This document shows positions 8,860-19,914 of a stretch of DNA of 64,000 nucleotides, piece after piece (positions within the stretch are counted from its first letter, which is position 1; the number at the start of each line of letters is the position of its first letter). The position numbers and the translations under genes were made by a program. The stretch comes from Aromatoleum toluvorans. GTDB taxonomy: Bacteria; Pseudomonadota; Gammaproteobacteria; Burkholderiales; Rhodocyclaceae. The notes beneath the pieces are model-generated. The model saw nothing but the letters and a program-made list of their open reading frames with translations. It did not search any database and was not told where the DNA came from. The DNA lies in contig NZ_WTVN01000021.1 in assembly GCF_012910905.1 (NCBI RefSeq), positions 1 to 64,000 of the forward strand, in the 5' to 3' direction.

Positions 8860-10003
8860 CCTGCTGATCGTCGGCGCCGGCCCGGTCGGCCTGTCGCTCG
8901 CCCTCGCGCTCAAGGACAGCGGCCTCGCGGTCGCGCTCGCCGACACCCGTCCGCGCGACGCCGTCGCCGCCGACCCGCGCGTGCTCGCACTCGCGCACGG
9001 CTCGCGCCTGACCCTGGAGCGCCTGGGCGTGTGGCACGACCTGCCCGCCACCCCGATCCGCCACATCCGCATCTCGCAGCGGGGCGGCCTCGGCCGCACC
9101 CGGCTCGACGCGGACGACTACGGCCTGCCCGCGCTCGGCTACGTCCTGCAGGCGGGGGCGCTGGCCGCCGCCCTGCGCGACGCGGTCGATCGCGCCGGCA
9201 TCGCGGTCATGGACGAAACCGAGATCGCCGCGCTGCATCCGGCCGGCGACGCGGTCACGGCGACCCTCGCCGGGCCGGGCGTCGCCCTCCACGGCAACAC
9301 CGCGACCGCCCGCCTCGTCGCCTGTGCCGAAGGCGGGCTACAGGCCGGCGCGCCGGACGTCGTCGAACGCGACTACGACCAGCACGCGCTCATCGCCCGG
9401 GTCGGCATCGCCGGCGGCCACCGCGACACCGCCTTCGAACGCTTCACGAGCGAAGGCCCGATCGCGCTGCTGCCCCACGGCGGCGACTACGCGCTGGTCC
9501 ACGTCGCCTCCCCGGCGCGCGCGACGGAACTCCTCGCCCTGCCCGAAGCCGCCTACCTCGAACGCCTGCAGGCGCATTTCGGCAGCCGGGTCCGGCTCAC
9601 GCATGTCGCCGGACGCCTGCGCTACCCGCTCGGCCTGCGCTATCGGCGCGACCCGGTCGGCCAGCGCACCGTGTGGCTCGGCAATGCCGCCCAGACCCTG
9701 CACCCGGTCGCCGGCCAGGGCTTCAACCTCGCGCTGCGCGACGTGTGGGCGCTCGCGCGCACGCTGCTCGACCACGGCGGCGACCCCGGCCTCGCCGGCA
9801 CGCTCGCGGCCTACCGTGACGCCCGCCGCGTCGACCGCTTCGGCGCGATCAACTTCACCGACAGCCTCGTGCGCCTCTTCAGCAACGACTTCGCCCCGCT
9901 GCACCACGCCCGCGGCGCCGCCCTGTTCGCGCTCGACATGCTGCCGCCGCTGCGCCACTTCATCGCCCGCCGCATGATGTTCGGCGCCCGCGCCTGGCCC
10001 TGA
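8846..10003 (+). CDS. ubiH: 2-octaprenyl-6-methoxyphenyl hydroxylase UbiH (FAD monooxygenase)
   Basis: A 385-residue flavoprotein of the UbiH/UbiF/UbiI family that hydroxylates the aromatic ring of ubiquinone precursors in the membrane-associated Ubi complex. Seen: the Rossmann GxGxxG motif in IVGAGPVGLSLALALKDSG (residues 5-23), the substrate-loop segment RVLALAHGSRLTLERLGVW, and the second FAD motif GNAAQTLHPVAGQGFNLALRD. UbiH is preferred over UbiI because of the 14-nt overlap with pepP. Assigning a specific ring position from sequence alone is uncertain, because UbiF, UbiH and UbiI are paralogues. Confidence 0.88.
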   Translation: MAQHDLLIVGAGPVGLSLALALKDSGLAVALADTRPRDAVAADPRVLALAHGSRLTLERLGVWHDLPATPIRHIRISQRGGLGRTRLDADDYGLPALGYVLQAGALAAALRDAVDRAGIAVMDETEIAALHPAGDAVTATLAGPGVALHGNTATARLVACAEGGLQAGAPDVVERDYDQHALIARVGIAGGHRDTAFERFTSEGPIALLPHGGDYALVHVASPARATELLALPEAAYLERLQAHFGSRVRLTHVAGRLRYPLGLRYRRDPVGQRTVWLGNAAQTLHPVAGQGFNLALRDVWALARTLLDHGGDPGLAGTLAAYRDARRVDRFGAINFTDSLVRLFSNDFAPLHHARGAALFALDMLPPLRHFIARRMMFGARAWP

Positions 10004-10166
10004 AAAGCACACGACGTCGGGCAGCAGATGCCGGCCATGGCATCGGACGACCGGCCTCCCGCTCGACCGCGAGGCGCAAGCCCAGCACGGGCGCGGATAC
10101 CACACCGGCGTGACGCAGTCGGCGCCCGAGGCGAGCATTCCGCTGCTCGCCCGGCGCGGCATGGGG

Positions 10167-10172
10167 TAAAAT
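10167..10172 (+). promoter_or_regulatory. Candidate -10 box of the dusB-fis operon
   Basis: TAAAAT stands out in the GC-rich 202-bp gap between ubiH and dusB, 33 nt before the dusB ATG. No good -35 hexamer is visible at 16-18 bp. Nothing else was recognised in this gap. Confidence 0.4.
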
Positions 10173-10205
10173 CCCGGACTTTCCCCCGCTTCGCACCCCC
10201 CGCCC

Positions 10206-11228
10206 ATGCAGTACGCCGGCTTTACCCTGCGCAACAATCTCTTCGTCGCCCCGATGGCCGGCGTCACCGACCGCCCCTTCCGCCAGCTGTGCAAGAAGCT
10301 CGGCGCGGGCGTCGCGGTGAGCGAGATGGTCACGTCGAACTCGCTGCTCTACGGCAGCGCGAAGACGCGCCGGCGGGCGAACCACGAGGGCGAGGTCGAT
10401 CCGATCTCGGTGCAGATCGCCGGCGCCGACCCGCAGATGATGGCCGACGCCGCGCGCTACAACGCCGACAACGGCGCGCAGATCATCGATATCAACATGG
10501 GCTGCCCGGCGAAGAAGGTGTGCAACGTGATGGCCGGCTCCGCGCTGATGCAGGACGAGCCCCTGGTCGCGCGCATCCTCGAGGCCGTCGTCGCGGCCGT
10601 GCCCGATACCCCGGTCACGCTGAAGTTCCGCACCGGCTGGAACCGCCAGCACCGCAATGCCCCCGCCGTCGCGCGCATCGCCGAGGAATCCGGCATCCGT
10701 GCGATCGCGATCCATGGCCGCACGCGTGCCGACCAGTACATGGGCGAGGCGGAATACGACACGATCGCGCACGTGAAGACCCTGGTGAAGATCCCGGTCA
10801 TCGCCAACGGCGACATCACCTCGCCCGAGAAGGCGAAGTACGTGCTCGACTACACCGGCGCCGACGGCGTCATGATCGGCCGCGCCGCGCAGGGCCGGCC
10901 GTGGATCTTCCGCGAGACCGAACACTACCTCGCGACCGGCGAGCTGATGCCGCCGCCCCTCGTCAGCGAGATCCTCCAGGTGTGCCGCGACCACCTGGCC
11001 GACCTGTACGCCTTCTACGGCGAAGACACCGGCGTCAAGGTCGCCCGCAAGCACATCTCCTGGTACACGAAGGGCCTGGTCGGATCGGCCGCCTTCCGTC
11101 GCGCGATGAACCAGCTCCCCGACGTCCCCTCGCAGCTGGCGGCCGTCGAGGACTTTTTCGGCCAACTGGCCCAGCAGGACGCCCGCCTGCGCTACGAAGA
11201 AGAACTCCCGCAGGAACTTGCCGCATGA
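10206..11228 (+). CDS. dusB: tRNA-dihydrouridine synthase DusB
   Basis: A 340-residue FMN- and NADPH-dependent TIM-barrel enzyme that reduces specific uridines in tRNA to dihydrouridine. Seen: the FMN-binding start of the barrel (APMAGVTDRPFR), the INMGCPAKKVCN segment carrying the catalytic Cys, the HGRTRADQYMG motif, and the phosphate-binding NGDI...GADGVMIGRAAQGRPW region. The gene is immediately followed by fis with an ATGA overlap, the classical dusB-fis arrangement, which supports DusB rather than DusA or DusC. Confidence 0.96.
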   Translation: MQYAGFTLRNNLFVAPMAGVTDRPFRQLCKKLGAGVAVSEMVTSNSLLYGSAKTRRRANHEGEVDPISVQIAGADPQMMADAARYNADNGAQIIDINMGCPAKKVCNVMAGSALMQDEPLVARILEAVVAAVPDTPVTLKFRTGWNRQHRNAPAVARIAEESGIRAIAIHGRTRADQYMGEAEYDTIAHVKTLVKIPVIANGDITSPEKAKYVLDYTGADGVMIGRAAQGRPWIFRETEHYLATGELMPPPLVSEILQVCRDHLADLYAFYGEDTGVKVARKHISWYTKGLVGSAAFRRAMNQLPDVPSQLAAVEDFFGQLAQQDARLRYEEELPQELAA

Positions 11229-11461
11229 GCCGCCCCAACGAGATTGCCGATTCGGTGCAGCGCACCCTCGACCAGTACTTTCGCGACCTCGACGGCGAAA
11301 AACCGTCCGCGATCTACGAAATGGTGATCCGCAACGTCGAACGCCCGATGCTCGAGTTCGTCCTCCGCCAGGCCAACGGCAACCAGACCGTCGCCGCGGA
11401 GATGCTCGGCATCAACCGCAACACGCTGCGGCGCAAGCTCACCGAATACGAACTGCTGTAA
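11225..11461 (+). CDS. fis: Nucleoid-associated DNA-binding protein Fis
   Basis: A 78-residue protein of the Fis family. The C-terminal helix-turn-helix is clear ([22 protein letters not shown], in two parts), preceded by the dimerisation helices. Fis bends DNA and activates rRNA and tRNA promoters in growing cells. It is shorter than the 98-residue E. coli protein because it lacks most of the N-terminal beta-hairpin arm, as is usual in betaproteobacteria. The start overlaps the dusB stop as ATGA, so translation is probably coupled and the gene shares the dusB promoter. Confidence 0.95.
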   Translation: MSRPNEIADSVQRTLDQYFRDLDGEKPSAIYEMVIRNVERPMLEFVLRQANGNQTVAAEMLGINRNTLRRKLTEYELL

Positions 11462-11534
11462 CCCGAACTCTCCCCGGCGCGACGCATTGCGGCGGCGCGC
11501 CGAGCCTTTCCGACACCTTCCTGCGACACGAACG

Positions 11535-13124
11535 ATGAAAGTCTCCCAAGCCCTGATCAGCGTCTCCGACAAGCGCGGCGTCCTCGAATTCGCCCAGTCC
11601 CTGCACGGCCTCGGCGTGAAGATCCTGTCGACCGGCGGCACCGCCTCGATGCTGCGCGACGCCGGCCTGCCGGTCACCGACGTATCCGAGCACACCGGCT
11701 TCCCCGAGATGCTCGACGGCCGCGTCAAGACGCTGCACCCGACCGTGCACGGCGGCATCCTCGCCCGCCGCGACCTGCCCGAGCACATGGAGACCATCGC
11801 CGCCCACGGCATCACGCGCATCGACCTCGTCGTCGTGAACCTCTACCCCTTCGCGCAGACCGTCGCCAAGCCCGACTGCACGCTCGAGGACGCGATCGAG
11901 AACATCGACATCGGCGGCCCGACCATGGTGCGCGCCGCGGCGAAGAATCACGGTGATGCGAACGGCGGCGTCGGCATCGTCACCGATCCCGAAGACTACA
12001 CCACGATCGTCGACGAACTGAAAGCCAACGCCGGCGAACTGAGCTACAAGACGCGCTTCGCCCTCGCGGTGAAAGCCTTCACCCACACCGCCCGCTACGA
12101 CAGCGCGATCTCCAACCACCTCACCGCGCTGACCTTTGGCGACCAGGGCGAAGTGGCCAAGCAGGCCTACCCCGAGCGCTACCAGGTCGCTTTCGACAAG
12201 GTGCAGGACCTGCGCTACGGCGAGAACCCGCACCAGAGCGCCGCCTTCTACCGCGAGCCGAACGCGCCCGAAGGCGCGATCGCGTCGTACACGCAGCTGC
12301 AGGGCAAGGAACTCTCCTACAACAATATCGCCGACGCCGACGCCGCATGGGAATGCGTCAAGGCCTTCGAGGCCGTGACGCCCGCCTGCGTGATCGTCAA
12401 GCACGCCAATCCCTGCGGCGTCGCGATCGCCGAATCGCCGGTCGCCGCCTACCGCAAGGCCTTCTCGACCGACCCGACCTCGGCCTTCGGCGGCATCATC
12501 GCCTTCAACTGCGAAGTCGACCGCGCCGCGGCCGAAGCCGTCTCGGCGCAGTTCCTCGAACTCGTGATCGCCCCGTCCTACACCGCCGATGCGCTGGCGC
12601 TGCTCGCCGCGAAGCAGAATGTGCGCGTCCTCACCTGCCCGCTCGGCAAGCCTGCCGGCGCGCTGGACTACAAGCGCGTCGGCGGCGGCCTGCTGGTGCA
12701 GAGCGCCGACGAAGCCCGCATCGCCGTGGCCGACCTCAAGGTCGTCACCAAGCGCGCCCCGACCGAACAGGAACTGGGCGACCTCCTCTTCGCGTGGCGC
12801 GTCGCCAAGTACGTCAAGTCGAACGCCATCGTGTATTGCCGTGACGGCATGACCGTCGGCGTCGGCGCCGGCCAGATGAGCCGCGTCGACTCCGCGCGCA
12901 TCGCCGCGATCAAGGCCGAGAATGCCGGCCTCACGGTCAAAGGCACTGTCGTCGCTTCCGACGCCTTCTTCCCGTTCCGCGACGGCCTCGACGTCCTCGC
13001 CCAGGCCGGCGCCACCGCGGTGATCCAGCCCGGCGGCTCGATGCGCGACGCCGAAGTGATCGCTGCGGCCGACGAACAGGGCGTCGCGATGGTCTTCACC
13101 GGCTTCCGCCACTTCCGCCACTGA
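11535..13124 (+). CDS. purH: Bifunctional AICAR formyltransferase / IMP cyclohydrolase PurH
   Basis: A 529-residue enzyme for the last two steps of purine synthesis. Seen: the N-terminal methylglyoxal-synthase-like cyclohydrolase domain ([16 protein letters not shown]..., [13 protein letters not shown]) and the C-terminal formyltransferase domain with [13 protein letters not shown] and the late segments KSNAIVYC and [13 protein letters not shown]. The length equals that of E. coli PurH when the ATG at 11535 is used. An in-frame ATG at 11487 would add 16 residues unlike the family. purD follows 20 nt later, as in enterobacterial purHD operons. Confidence 0.97.
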   Translation: MKVSQALISVSDKRGVLEFAQSLHGLGVKILSTGGTASMLRDAGLPVTDVSEHTGFPEMLDGRVKTLHPTVHGGILARRDLPEHMETIAAHGITRIDLVVVNLYPFAQTVAKPDCTLEDAIENIDIGGPTMVRAAAKNHGDANGGVGIVTDPEDYTTIVDELKANAGELSYKTRFALAVKAFTHTARYDSAISNHLTALTFGDQGEVAKQAYPERYQVAFDKVQDLRYGENPHQSAAFYREPNAPEGAIASYTQLQGKELSYNNIADADAAWECVKAFEAVTPACVIVKHANPCGVAIAESPVAAYRKAFSTDPTSAFGGIIAFNCEVDRAAAEAVSAQFLELVIAPSYTADALALLAAKQNVRVLTCPLGKPAGALDYKRVGGGLLVQSADEARIAVADLKVVTKRAPTEQELGDLLFAWRVAKYVKSNAIVYCRDGMTVGVGAGQMSRVDSARIAAIKAENAGLTVKGTVVASDAFFPFRDGLDVLAQAGATAVIQPGGSMRDAEVIAAADEQGVAMVFTGFRHFRH

Positions 13125-13144
13125 TCCGCAGCGCAGGAAACAGC

Positions 13145-15377
<2,233 letters not shown>

Positions 15378-15501
15378 GTCCTGCCATCGTCACCCGGGCG
15401 GCGTAGACCGTTCGGGCTGAGCCGGTCGAGGCCGTGCGCCGGGTTCAAGACGAACGGAAGTCCTTGATCACCCGGTCCGGATGACCGATCAGGGCAAACA
15501 C

Positions 15502-15534
15502 CGGCCGCCTCTCGCGGGGCGGCCGTCGCGTTTT
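15502..15534 (+). terminator. Rho-independent terminator between convergent hemF and hemY
   Basis: An 8-bp GC stem (CGGCCGCC, 15502-15509, with GGCGGCCG, 15518-15525) and an 8-nt loop are followed by TCGCGTTTT on the plus strand. It ends the hemF transcript and lies against the hemY stop codon. On the minus strand only GTTTG follows, so it may also act weakly for hemY. Confidence 0.7.
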
Positions 15535-16712
15535 CAGGCGGTGGATCGCTCCGCCGCAGCGCGGTAGTGCGCCTGCGCTTCGTCCGGGCGGTCCAGACGA
15601 CTCTCGAACAGCCGCGCAAGCGCAAGGTGGGTCTCGACGGATGGGGCGAGGTTCAGGGACGCCTCGAGGTAGCTCTGTGCCTTGCCCCACAGCTGCGCGT
15701 TCGCACACAGGCGGCCCAATGCGTACAGCAGGCCGGCATCCTTGGGATACATGCGCAGCCATTTCTCGCCGCGGGCGAGGCAATCGACGGCGTCGCCTTC
15801 GCAGCAGCTGCCATACAGCCGGGCCAGCCCGCTGTCCCATTCCGCTTCGAGCAGGCGCTCGAGCGTCTTGCGCGCGAGCGCCCCCTGCCCGGTCGCGGCA
15901 AGATAAGGCACGGCCCGTTCGACCATGCGCCGGTCGCTCAACTCATCGGCGGGGATCCCCTTCCAGTACGCGGCCAACCCTTCCGCGTCGCCGGCGAGCT
16001 CCCGCATCCGCTCCAGATGCGCGCGCCGCAGCACGGAACGCATCTGCTCTTCGGACATGGCCTTGTGCTTGTACAGCTGGCGCGCCGTGCGCAGCACCTC
16101 GTCCCAGCGCGCGAGCGCGGAGGCCACGCGCAGCGACAGGCGCAGGAGCGCAATATGGCGGTGCCCCGCCATGCGGAGATGCTCCAACCGTTCGGCCGCC
16201 TCCTCGAAGCGACGCCCCTCGACCGCCAGCTCCGCCTCGGTCATCAGCCGTGCGACGCGCGACTCGCCTTCCTGCTCGGCGGCCCTGCCCAGCCAGATGC
16301 GATAGCGCGTGTCGTCGCGCATCGCATGCGCGGCCCGCGCGGCGACCAGCGCGGCCATCGAGCGGTTGTCGGCATCCGAAAAGGCCGCTCCGGCCAGCTT
16401 CAGCGACTGCGCGAAACGCCCTTCGAACAGCGCCCGTATCCCGTCGCGCAGGGCACGGCCGGCCTTCTCCTTGCGCCGCCGCTCGCGGTACTGGACCACC
16501 CGTCCGGGCAGCGCCATCGTCCGCCGGATCATCCGCAGCACGACGTAAGCACTTAAGAAGGCCACGATCAGCCCGACGATCAGCAGGTTGAGCGAAAGCT
16601 GGATACGCCAGGGCGGCAGCACCACGAGCACGTAACCGTCGTTGACGTTCGCGAGCATGGCCACGCCGGCCGCGAGCGCGAAGATTCCGATGAGCCAGAT
16701 CAATGCACGCAT
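15534..16712 (-). CDS. hemY: HemY family TPR membrane protein (haem operon)
   Basis: A 392-residue inner-membrane protein with two N-terminal hydrophobic helices (about 3-22 and 37-60), then a basic stretch and a long alpha-helical region of TPR-like repeats. It matches the proteobacterial HemY family found at the end of hemCDXY operons, whose biochemical role is not settled. It is not the FAD-dependent protoporphyrinogen oxidase also called HemY in Bacillus: there is no Rossmann motif. The ATG at 16712 has GAGGAGCAGG just upstream. It lies 10 nt after hemX, so the two are co-transcribed. Confidence 0.88.
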   Translation of the reverse strand: MRALIWLIGIFALAAGVAMLANVNDGYVLVVLPPWRIQLSLNLLIVGLIVAFLSAYVVLRMIRRTMALPGRVVQYRERRRKEKAGRALRDGIRALFEGRFAQSLKLAGAAFSDADNRSMAALVAARAAHAMRDDTRYRIWLGRAAEQEGESRVARLMTEAELAVEGRRFEEAAERLEHLRMAGHRHIALLRLSLRVASALARWDEVLRTARQLYKHKAMSEEQMRSVLRRAHLERMRELAGDAEGLAAYWKGIPADELSDRRMVERAVPYLAATGQGALARKTLERLLEAEWDSGLARLYGSCCEGDAVDCLARGEKWLRMYPKDAGLLYALGRLCANAQLWGKAQSYLEASLNLAPSVETHLALARLFESRLDRPDEAQAHYRAAAERSTA

Positions 16713-16722
16713 GACCTGCTCC

Positions 16723-17967
16723 TCAGCGCGCGCCGTTGGCAGGCTGGCGAATCGTGGCGCCCCCCTTCCCCGGCGCAGGGGCAGGCGCCGGCGCCGGCGC
16801 CGCTGCGGGCGCTGCCGGCACGGCAACGGCCGGCGCGCCCTTGCCCGCCTCACCCGCGCGTGCCTGGAGCATCCGGAGCGCCGCGATGCTCTCCGTCGGC
16901 GCCGGCTGCGCGACCTTCACCGGGGTCGCCGCAAGCGCGGCCAGTTCGGACAGGACTTCCTGCACCCTGGTGTTGCGCTTGTCGAAATAGCGCTCGACCC
17001 ATCCCTGCGCCTGCGCGAGGTCGGCGGCGAAGGTGCGCCCGTCGCGCGCGAGGAGCGCCAGGCGCGCCGTCAGCAGGCGGATTTTCAGGTTCTCGCGCAG
17101 GTAGGTGCTCTGTGCCGGCGCGAGCAGTACGGGCTCGGGCTGGTCGAGACGCTCGATGCGCACCAGCGCAAGGATCTCGTGCCACACTTCGTGCGCCACG
17201 CGCTTGACGAAATCCATCGGCGACGGCGCGGCCGCGGCCGGCGCAGCGCCATCCCCAGCCTCAGTGGCCGGCTTTTCGGCAAGCTCACCGGCGAAGGCCA
17301 GGGGCAGCGCATCGGCACGCTCGAGCAGGCCTTCAAGGCGCAGCGCGATTCCCGGCACATCCACCTGCGGCGCCGCCTTCAATTGTTCGATGTCGCGCGC
17401 CAGGGCCCGGCGCAGCGGCAGCAGCTGGCCCGCATCCTGGGCGGCGAGGCGCGCCTCGGCGCCCTGCAGCGCAATCAACGCGGCCTCGGCATTGCCCGCG
17501 AGCTGCAACTGCTGCGTCGCCATCGCGACGGCGTTCTCGGTCTCGGCGATCACGCGATCCTCGCGCGTGCGCGAAAACTGCTGGTACAGGGTTTCGAGCG
17601 CGGCAGCCTGGCCCTCGGTGGCCGCCACCTGGGCTTCGAGCGCGCCGAGCTTGCCCTGCAGCGCGGCGATCGCTTCCTGCTGCTGGCGGCCCAGCGCACG
17701 GTACTCGGTCGCAGCCGCTTCGCCGGCAGAGAGCCGCTGGGCGACTTCCTCGCGCACGGTCGCGACGCTGCCGCGCATGTCATGGACGTACCAGCCGAGC
17801 ACGCCGGTCGCGACGAGGGCGATCACGGAGACGGCCGCGGCAAGACCGCCGCGCGAGCCGGAGCGCGAGGTGGCGGGAACGGACGAACGCCCCGCCGCCT
17901 CACGGTTCGGCGCGGCGGCAGCTTCGGACGTGCTGGAAGGGGTAAGCGCTGGTTGTTCTTGGTTCAT
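16723..17967 (-). CDS. hemX: HemX family protein (haem operon, coiled-coil membrane anchor)
   Basis: A 414-residue protein with a short cytoplasmic N-terminus, one membrane helix at about 41-60 (LAAAVSVIALVATGVLGWYV), a coiled coil of about 80 residues rich in Ala, Gln and Glu, and a helical C-terminal domain ending in a Pro/Ala-rich tail. Databases often label this family uroporphyrinogen-III C-methyltransferase, but no methyltransferase motif is present; its role in haem synthesis is unknown. The start overlaps the hemD stop as ATGA, indicating translational coupling. Confidence 0.88.
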   Translation of the reverse strand: MNQEQPALTPSSTSEAAAAPNREAAGRSSVPATSRSGSRGGLAAAVSVIALVATGVLGWYVHDMRGSVATVREEVAQRLSAGEAAATEYRALGRQQQEAIAALQGKLGALEAQVAATEGQAAALETLYQQFSRTREDRVIAETENAVAMATQQLQLAGNAEAALIALQGAEARLAAQDAGQLLPLRRALARDIEQLKAAPQVDVPGIALRLEGLLERADALPLAFAGELAEKPATEAGDGAAPAAAAPSPMDFVKRVAHEVWHEILALVRIERLDQPEPVLLAPAQSTYLRENLKIRLLTARLALLARDGRTFAADLAQAQGWVERYFDKRNTRVQEVLSELAALAATPVKVAQPAPTESIAALRMLQARAGEAGKGAPAVAVPAAPAAAPAPAPAPAPGKGGATIRQPANGAR

Positions 17968-18761
17968 GACCTGAGTGTAACCGAGGCGTGCCGAAAATGA
18001 GACTCGAGAGCGCCGATCAGGCCGTCGTCACCCGGCGGCGTCTCGAGGACGAGCTCGAAGCCTGCCGCGCGCGCATGCGCGACGATGCGCGGATGCGGAG
18101 CAAAGACGGCGACCTTCCGCAGCACCGGCCAGCCGGCGTCGCCGACCATGACACGCAGGTTGCCGACGCCTTCGCTGCTCGTCAGCGTGATCGCATCGAG
18201 GCGCCCCGCCGCCGCCAGCGCCAGCAGGGGCGCGGGGTCGATCACGGGACAATAGCGGCGGTAACAGGTGACGTATTCGACCGCGGCCCCCCGTTCGCGC
18301 AGGGTTTCGCCGAGCAGGTCGCGCCCGCCGTCGCCGCGGAAGATCACGACCCGTCTGCCGGCGACGACATCCGCCTGGAACTCGGGCAGAGCGAGCACTG
18401 CCTCGCTGTCGAACCCGCTCTGCGGCGCGATCACATCCTTGAAGCCGTAGGCCGCCAGTGCCCGCTCGCTGCCCTTGCCGACCGTGGCGACACGCAGGCC
18501 GGCCGGCCAGGTGCGCTGTGCGAGGATGGGATCCAGGGCGTGGCTGACCGCGTTCGGGCTGACGAAGAAGGCGAGGTCGAATCCGGCCAGCCGCGTGGCG
18601 ATCCCGTCGATGGCCCGCTTGTCGGCGGGCTCGCCGATCGCCAGCACCGGGTAGCGCAGGGCGTTCCCGCCGCGCGCCTCGATCGCCTCGCACAGGCTGT
18701 CCGCCTGCCCGGCGGGACGGGTCACCACGATGTGGCGCCCGGACAGCGTGGCCGCGCTCAT
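17964..18761 (-). CDS. hemD: Uroporphyrinogen-III synthase HemD
   Basis: A 265-residue enzyme that cyclises hydroxymethylbilane with inversion of ring D to give uroporphyrinogen III. The family is poorly conserved, but the N-terminal VVTRPAGQADSLCEAIEARG, the FVSPNAVSHAL segment, TVGKGSERAL and the late LTSSEGVGNL motif are typical. It lies 22 nt after hemC and overlaps hemX by 4 nt. The ATG at 18761 starts right before the conserved TRP motif region; the frame is open upstream but there it is antisense to the body of hemC. Confidence 0.92.
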   Translation of the reverse strand: MSAATLSGRHIVVTRPAGQADSLCEAIEARGGNALRYPVLAIGEPADKRAIDGIATRLAGFDLAFFVSPNAVSHALDPILAQRTWPAGLRVATVGKGSERALAAYGFKDVIAPQSGFDSEAVLALPEFQADVVAGRRVVIFRGDGGRDLLGETLRERGAAVEYVTCYRRYCPVIDPAPLLALAAAGRLDAITLTSSEGVGNLRVMVGDAGWPVLRKVAVFAPHPRIVAHARAAGFELVLETPPGDDGLIGALESHFRHASVTLRS

Positions 18762-18783
18762 CGCCGACACCGTCGCGGGAAAC

Positions 18784-19731
18784 TCAGCCGATCTGGGCGA
18801 GGATTTCCTCGGCCCCCTGCCCGCGCAGGTCCGCCGCCAGTGCCAGACCCAGCGTTTCGCAGTCCGCGGGATCGCCTTCGCGCTCGGCACGCACGATGCG
18901 GCTGCCGTCGGGCAGCGCGACGAAACCGCGCAGCCACAGCTTGCCGGCACGGATTTCGGCGTAGGCGCCCAGCGGCACTTCACAGCTGCCCGCCAGCGCG
19001 CGCGACACGGCGCGTTCGGCGCGCACGCAGGCCGAGGTGTCGGCATCGTTGAGCGGCGCGAGCCAGGCGGCGACGTCCTTGCGGCTCGCGAGGCATTCGA
19101 TGCCCAGCGCGCCCTGTCCGGCGGCCGGCAGCGACACCGCCGACGGCAGTTCGCAGCGGATGCGGTCCGCCAGACCGAGGCGCTTCAGGCCGGCCGCGGC
19201 GAGGATGATCGCGTCGTACTGGCCCTCGTCGAGCTTGCGCAGGCGCGTGTCGAGGTTGCCGCGCAGGCTGGTCACCGCGAGCATCGGATACATCGCGTGC
19301 AGCTGCGATTCGCGGCGCAGCGAGGACGTGCCGACGACGGCACCGGGCGGCAGTTCGTCGAGGCTCGCGTAACGCGGCGACACGAAGGCGTCGAGCGGCA
19401 CTTCGCGCTCGGAAATGCACGGCAGCGCAAAGGGTTCCGCGAGCTGCATCGGCACGTCCTTCATCGAATGCACGGCGATGTCGGCACGCCCTTCGAGCAG
19501 CGCGGCCTCGAGTTCCTTGACGAACAGACCCTTGCCGCCGACCTTCGCGAGCGGGCGGTCGAGGATCTGGTCGCCCCGGGTGGTCATGCCCAGCAGTTCG
19601 ACGCGGCAGCCCGGGTACAGCGCCTCGAGGCGAGCCTTGACGTGTTCGGCCTGCCACAGCGCGAGCCGGCTTTCGCGGGTGGCGATAACGATGCGTTCGG
19701 GCGGGGTGAAATCGGCGGAAGTTGCGCTCAC
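18784..19731 (-). CDS. hemC: Porphobilinogen deaminase (hydroxymethylbilane synthase) HemC
   Basis: A 315-residue enzyme that polymerises four porphobilinogens into hydroxymethylbilane. Seen: [21 protein letters not shown] at the N-terminus (in part), [47 protein letters not shown], and the dipyrromethane-cofactor Cys in [13 protein letters not shown]. The start is taken as the GTG at 19731, which gives the usual short leader before the first strand; no ATG fits and no strong Shine-Dalgarno sequence is seen. First gene of hemCDXY, divergent from ppc across 183 bp. Confidence 0.95.
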   Translation of the reverse strand: MSATSADFTPPERIVIATRESRLALWQAEHVKARLEALYPGCRVELLGMTTRGDQILDRPLAKVGGKGLFVKELEAALLEGRADIAVHSMKDVPMQLAEPFALPCISEREVPLDAFVSPRYASLDELPPGAVVGTSSLRRESQLHAMYPMLAVTSLRGNLDTRLRKLDEGQYDAIILAAAGLKRLGLADRIRCELPSAVSLPAAGQGALGIECLASRKDVAAWLAPLNDADTSACVRAERAVSRALAGSCEVPLGAYAEIRAGKLWLRGFVALPDGSRIVRAEREGDPADCETLGLALAADLRGQGAEEILAQIG

Positions 19732-19914
19732 GGTAAACAGACTCGTCGGCAGATGGATTAGGATCCTGAACGGGGCGGCACATTTCCGCGCCGCAGCATC
19801 AGGGTTCGCGCCAATGGCGCCGCAGCAAAACGGCATTCTAGCATGGGCGTCTGCATGCACCCCGTTACCCCCACGCCCACACCACCCCCTAGCCTCGAAC
19901 CGCCCGGAAGGACC

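Noticed and set aside
15534..17967. Naming hemY protoporphyrinogen oxidase and hemX uroporphyrinogen methyltransferase
   Set aside because: Neither protein shows FAD or SAM-binding motifs. They are helical membrane proteins of the hemCDXY operon with unresolved functions, and the enzyme names are inherited database errors.
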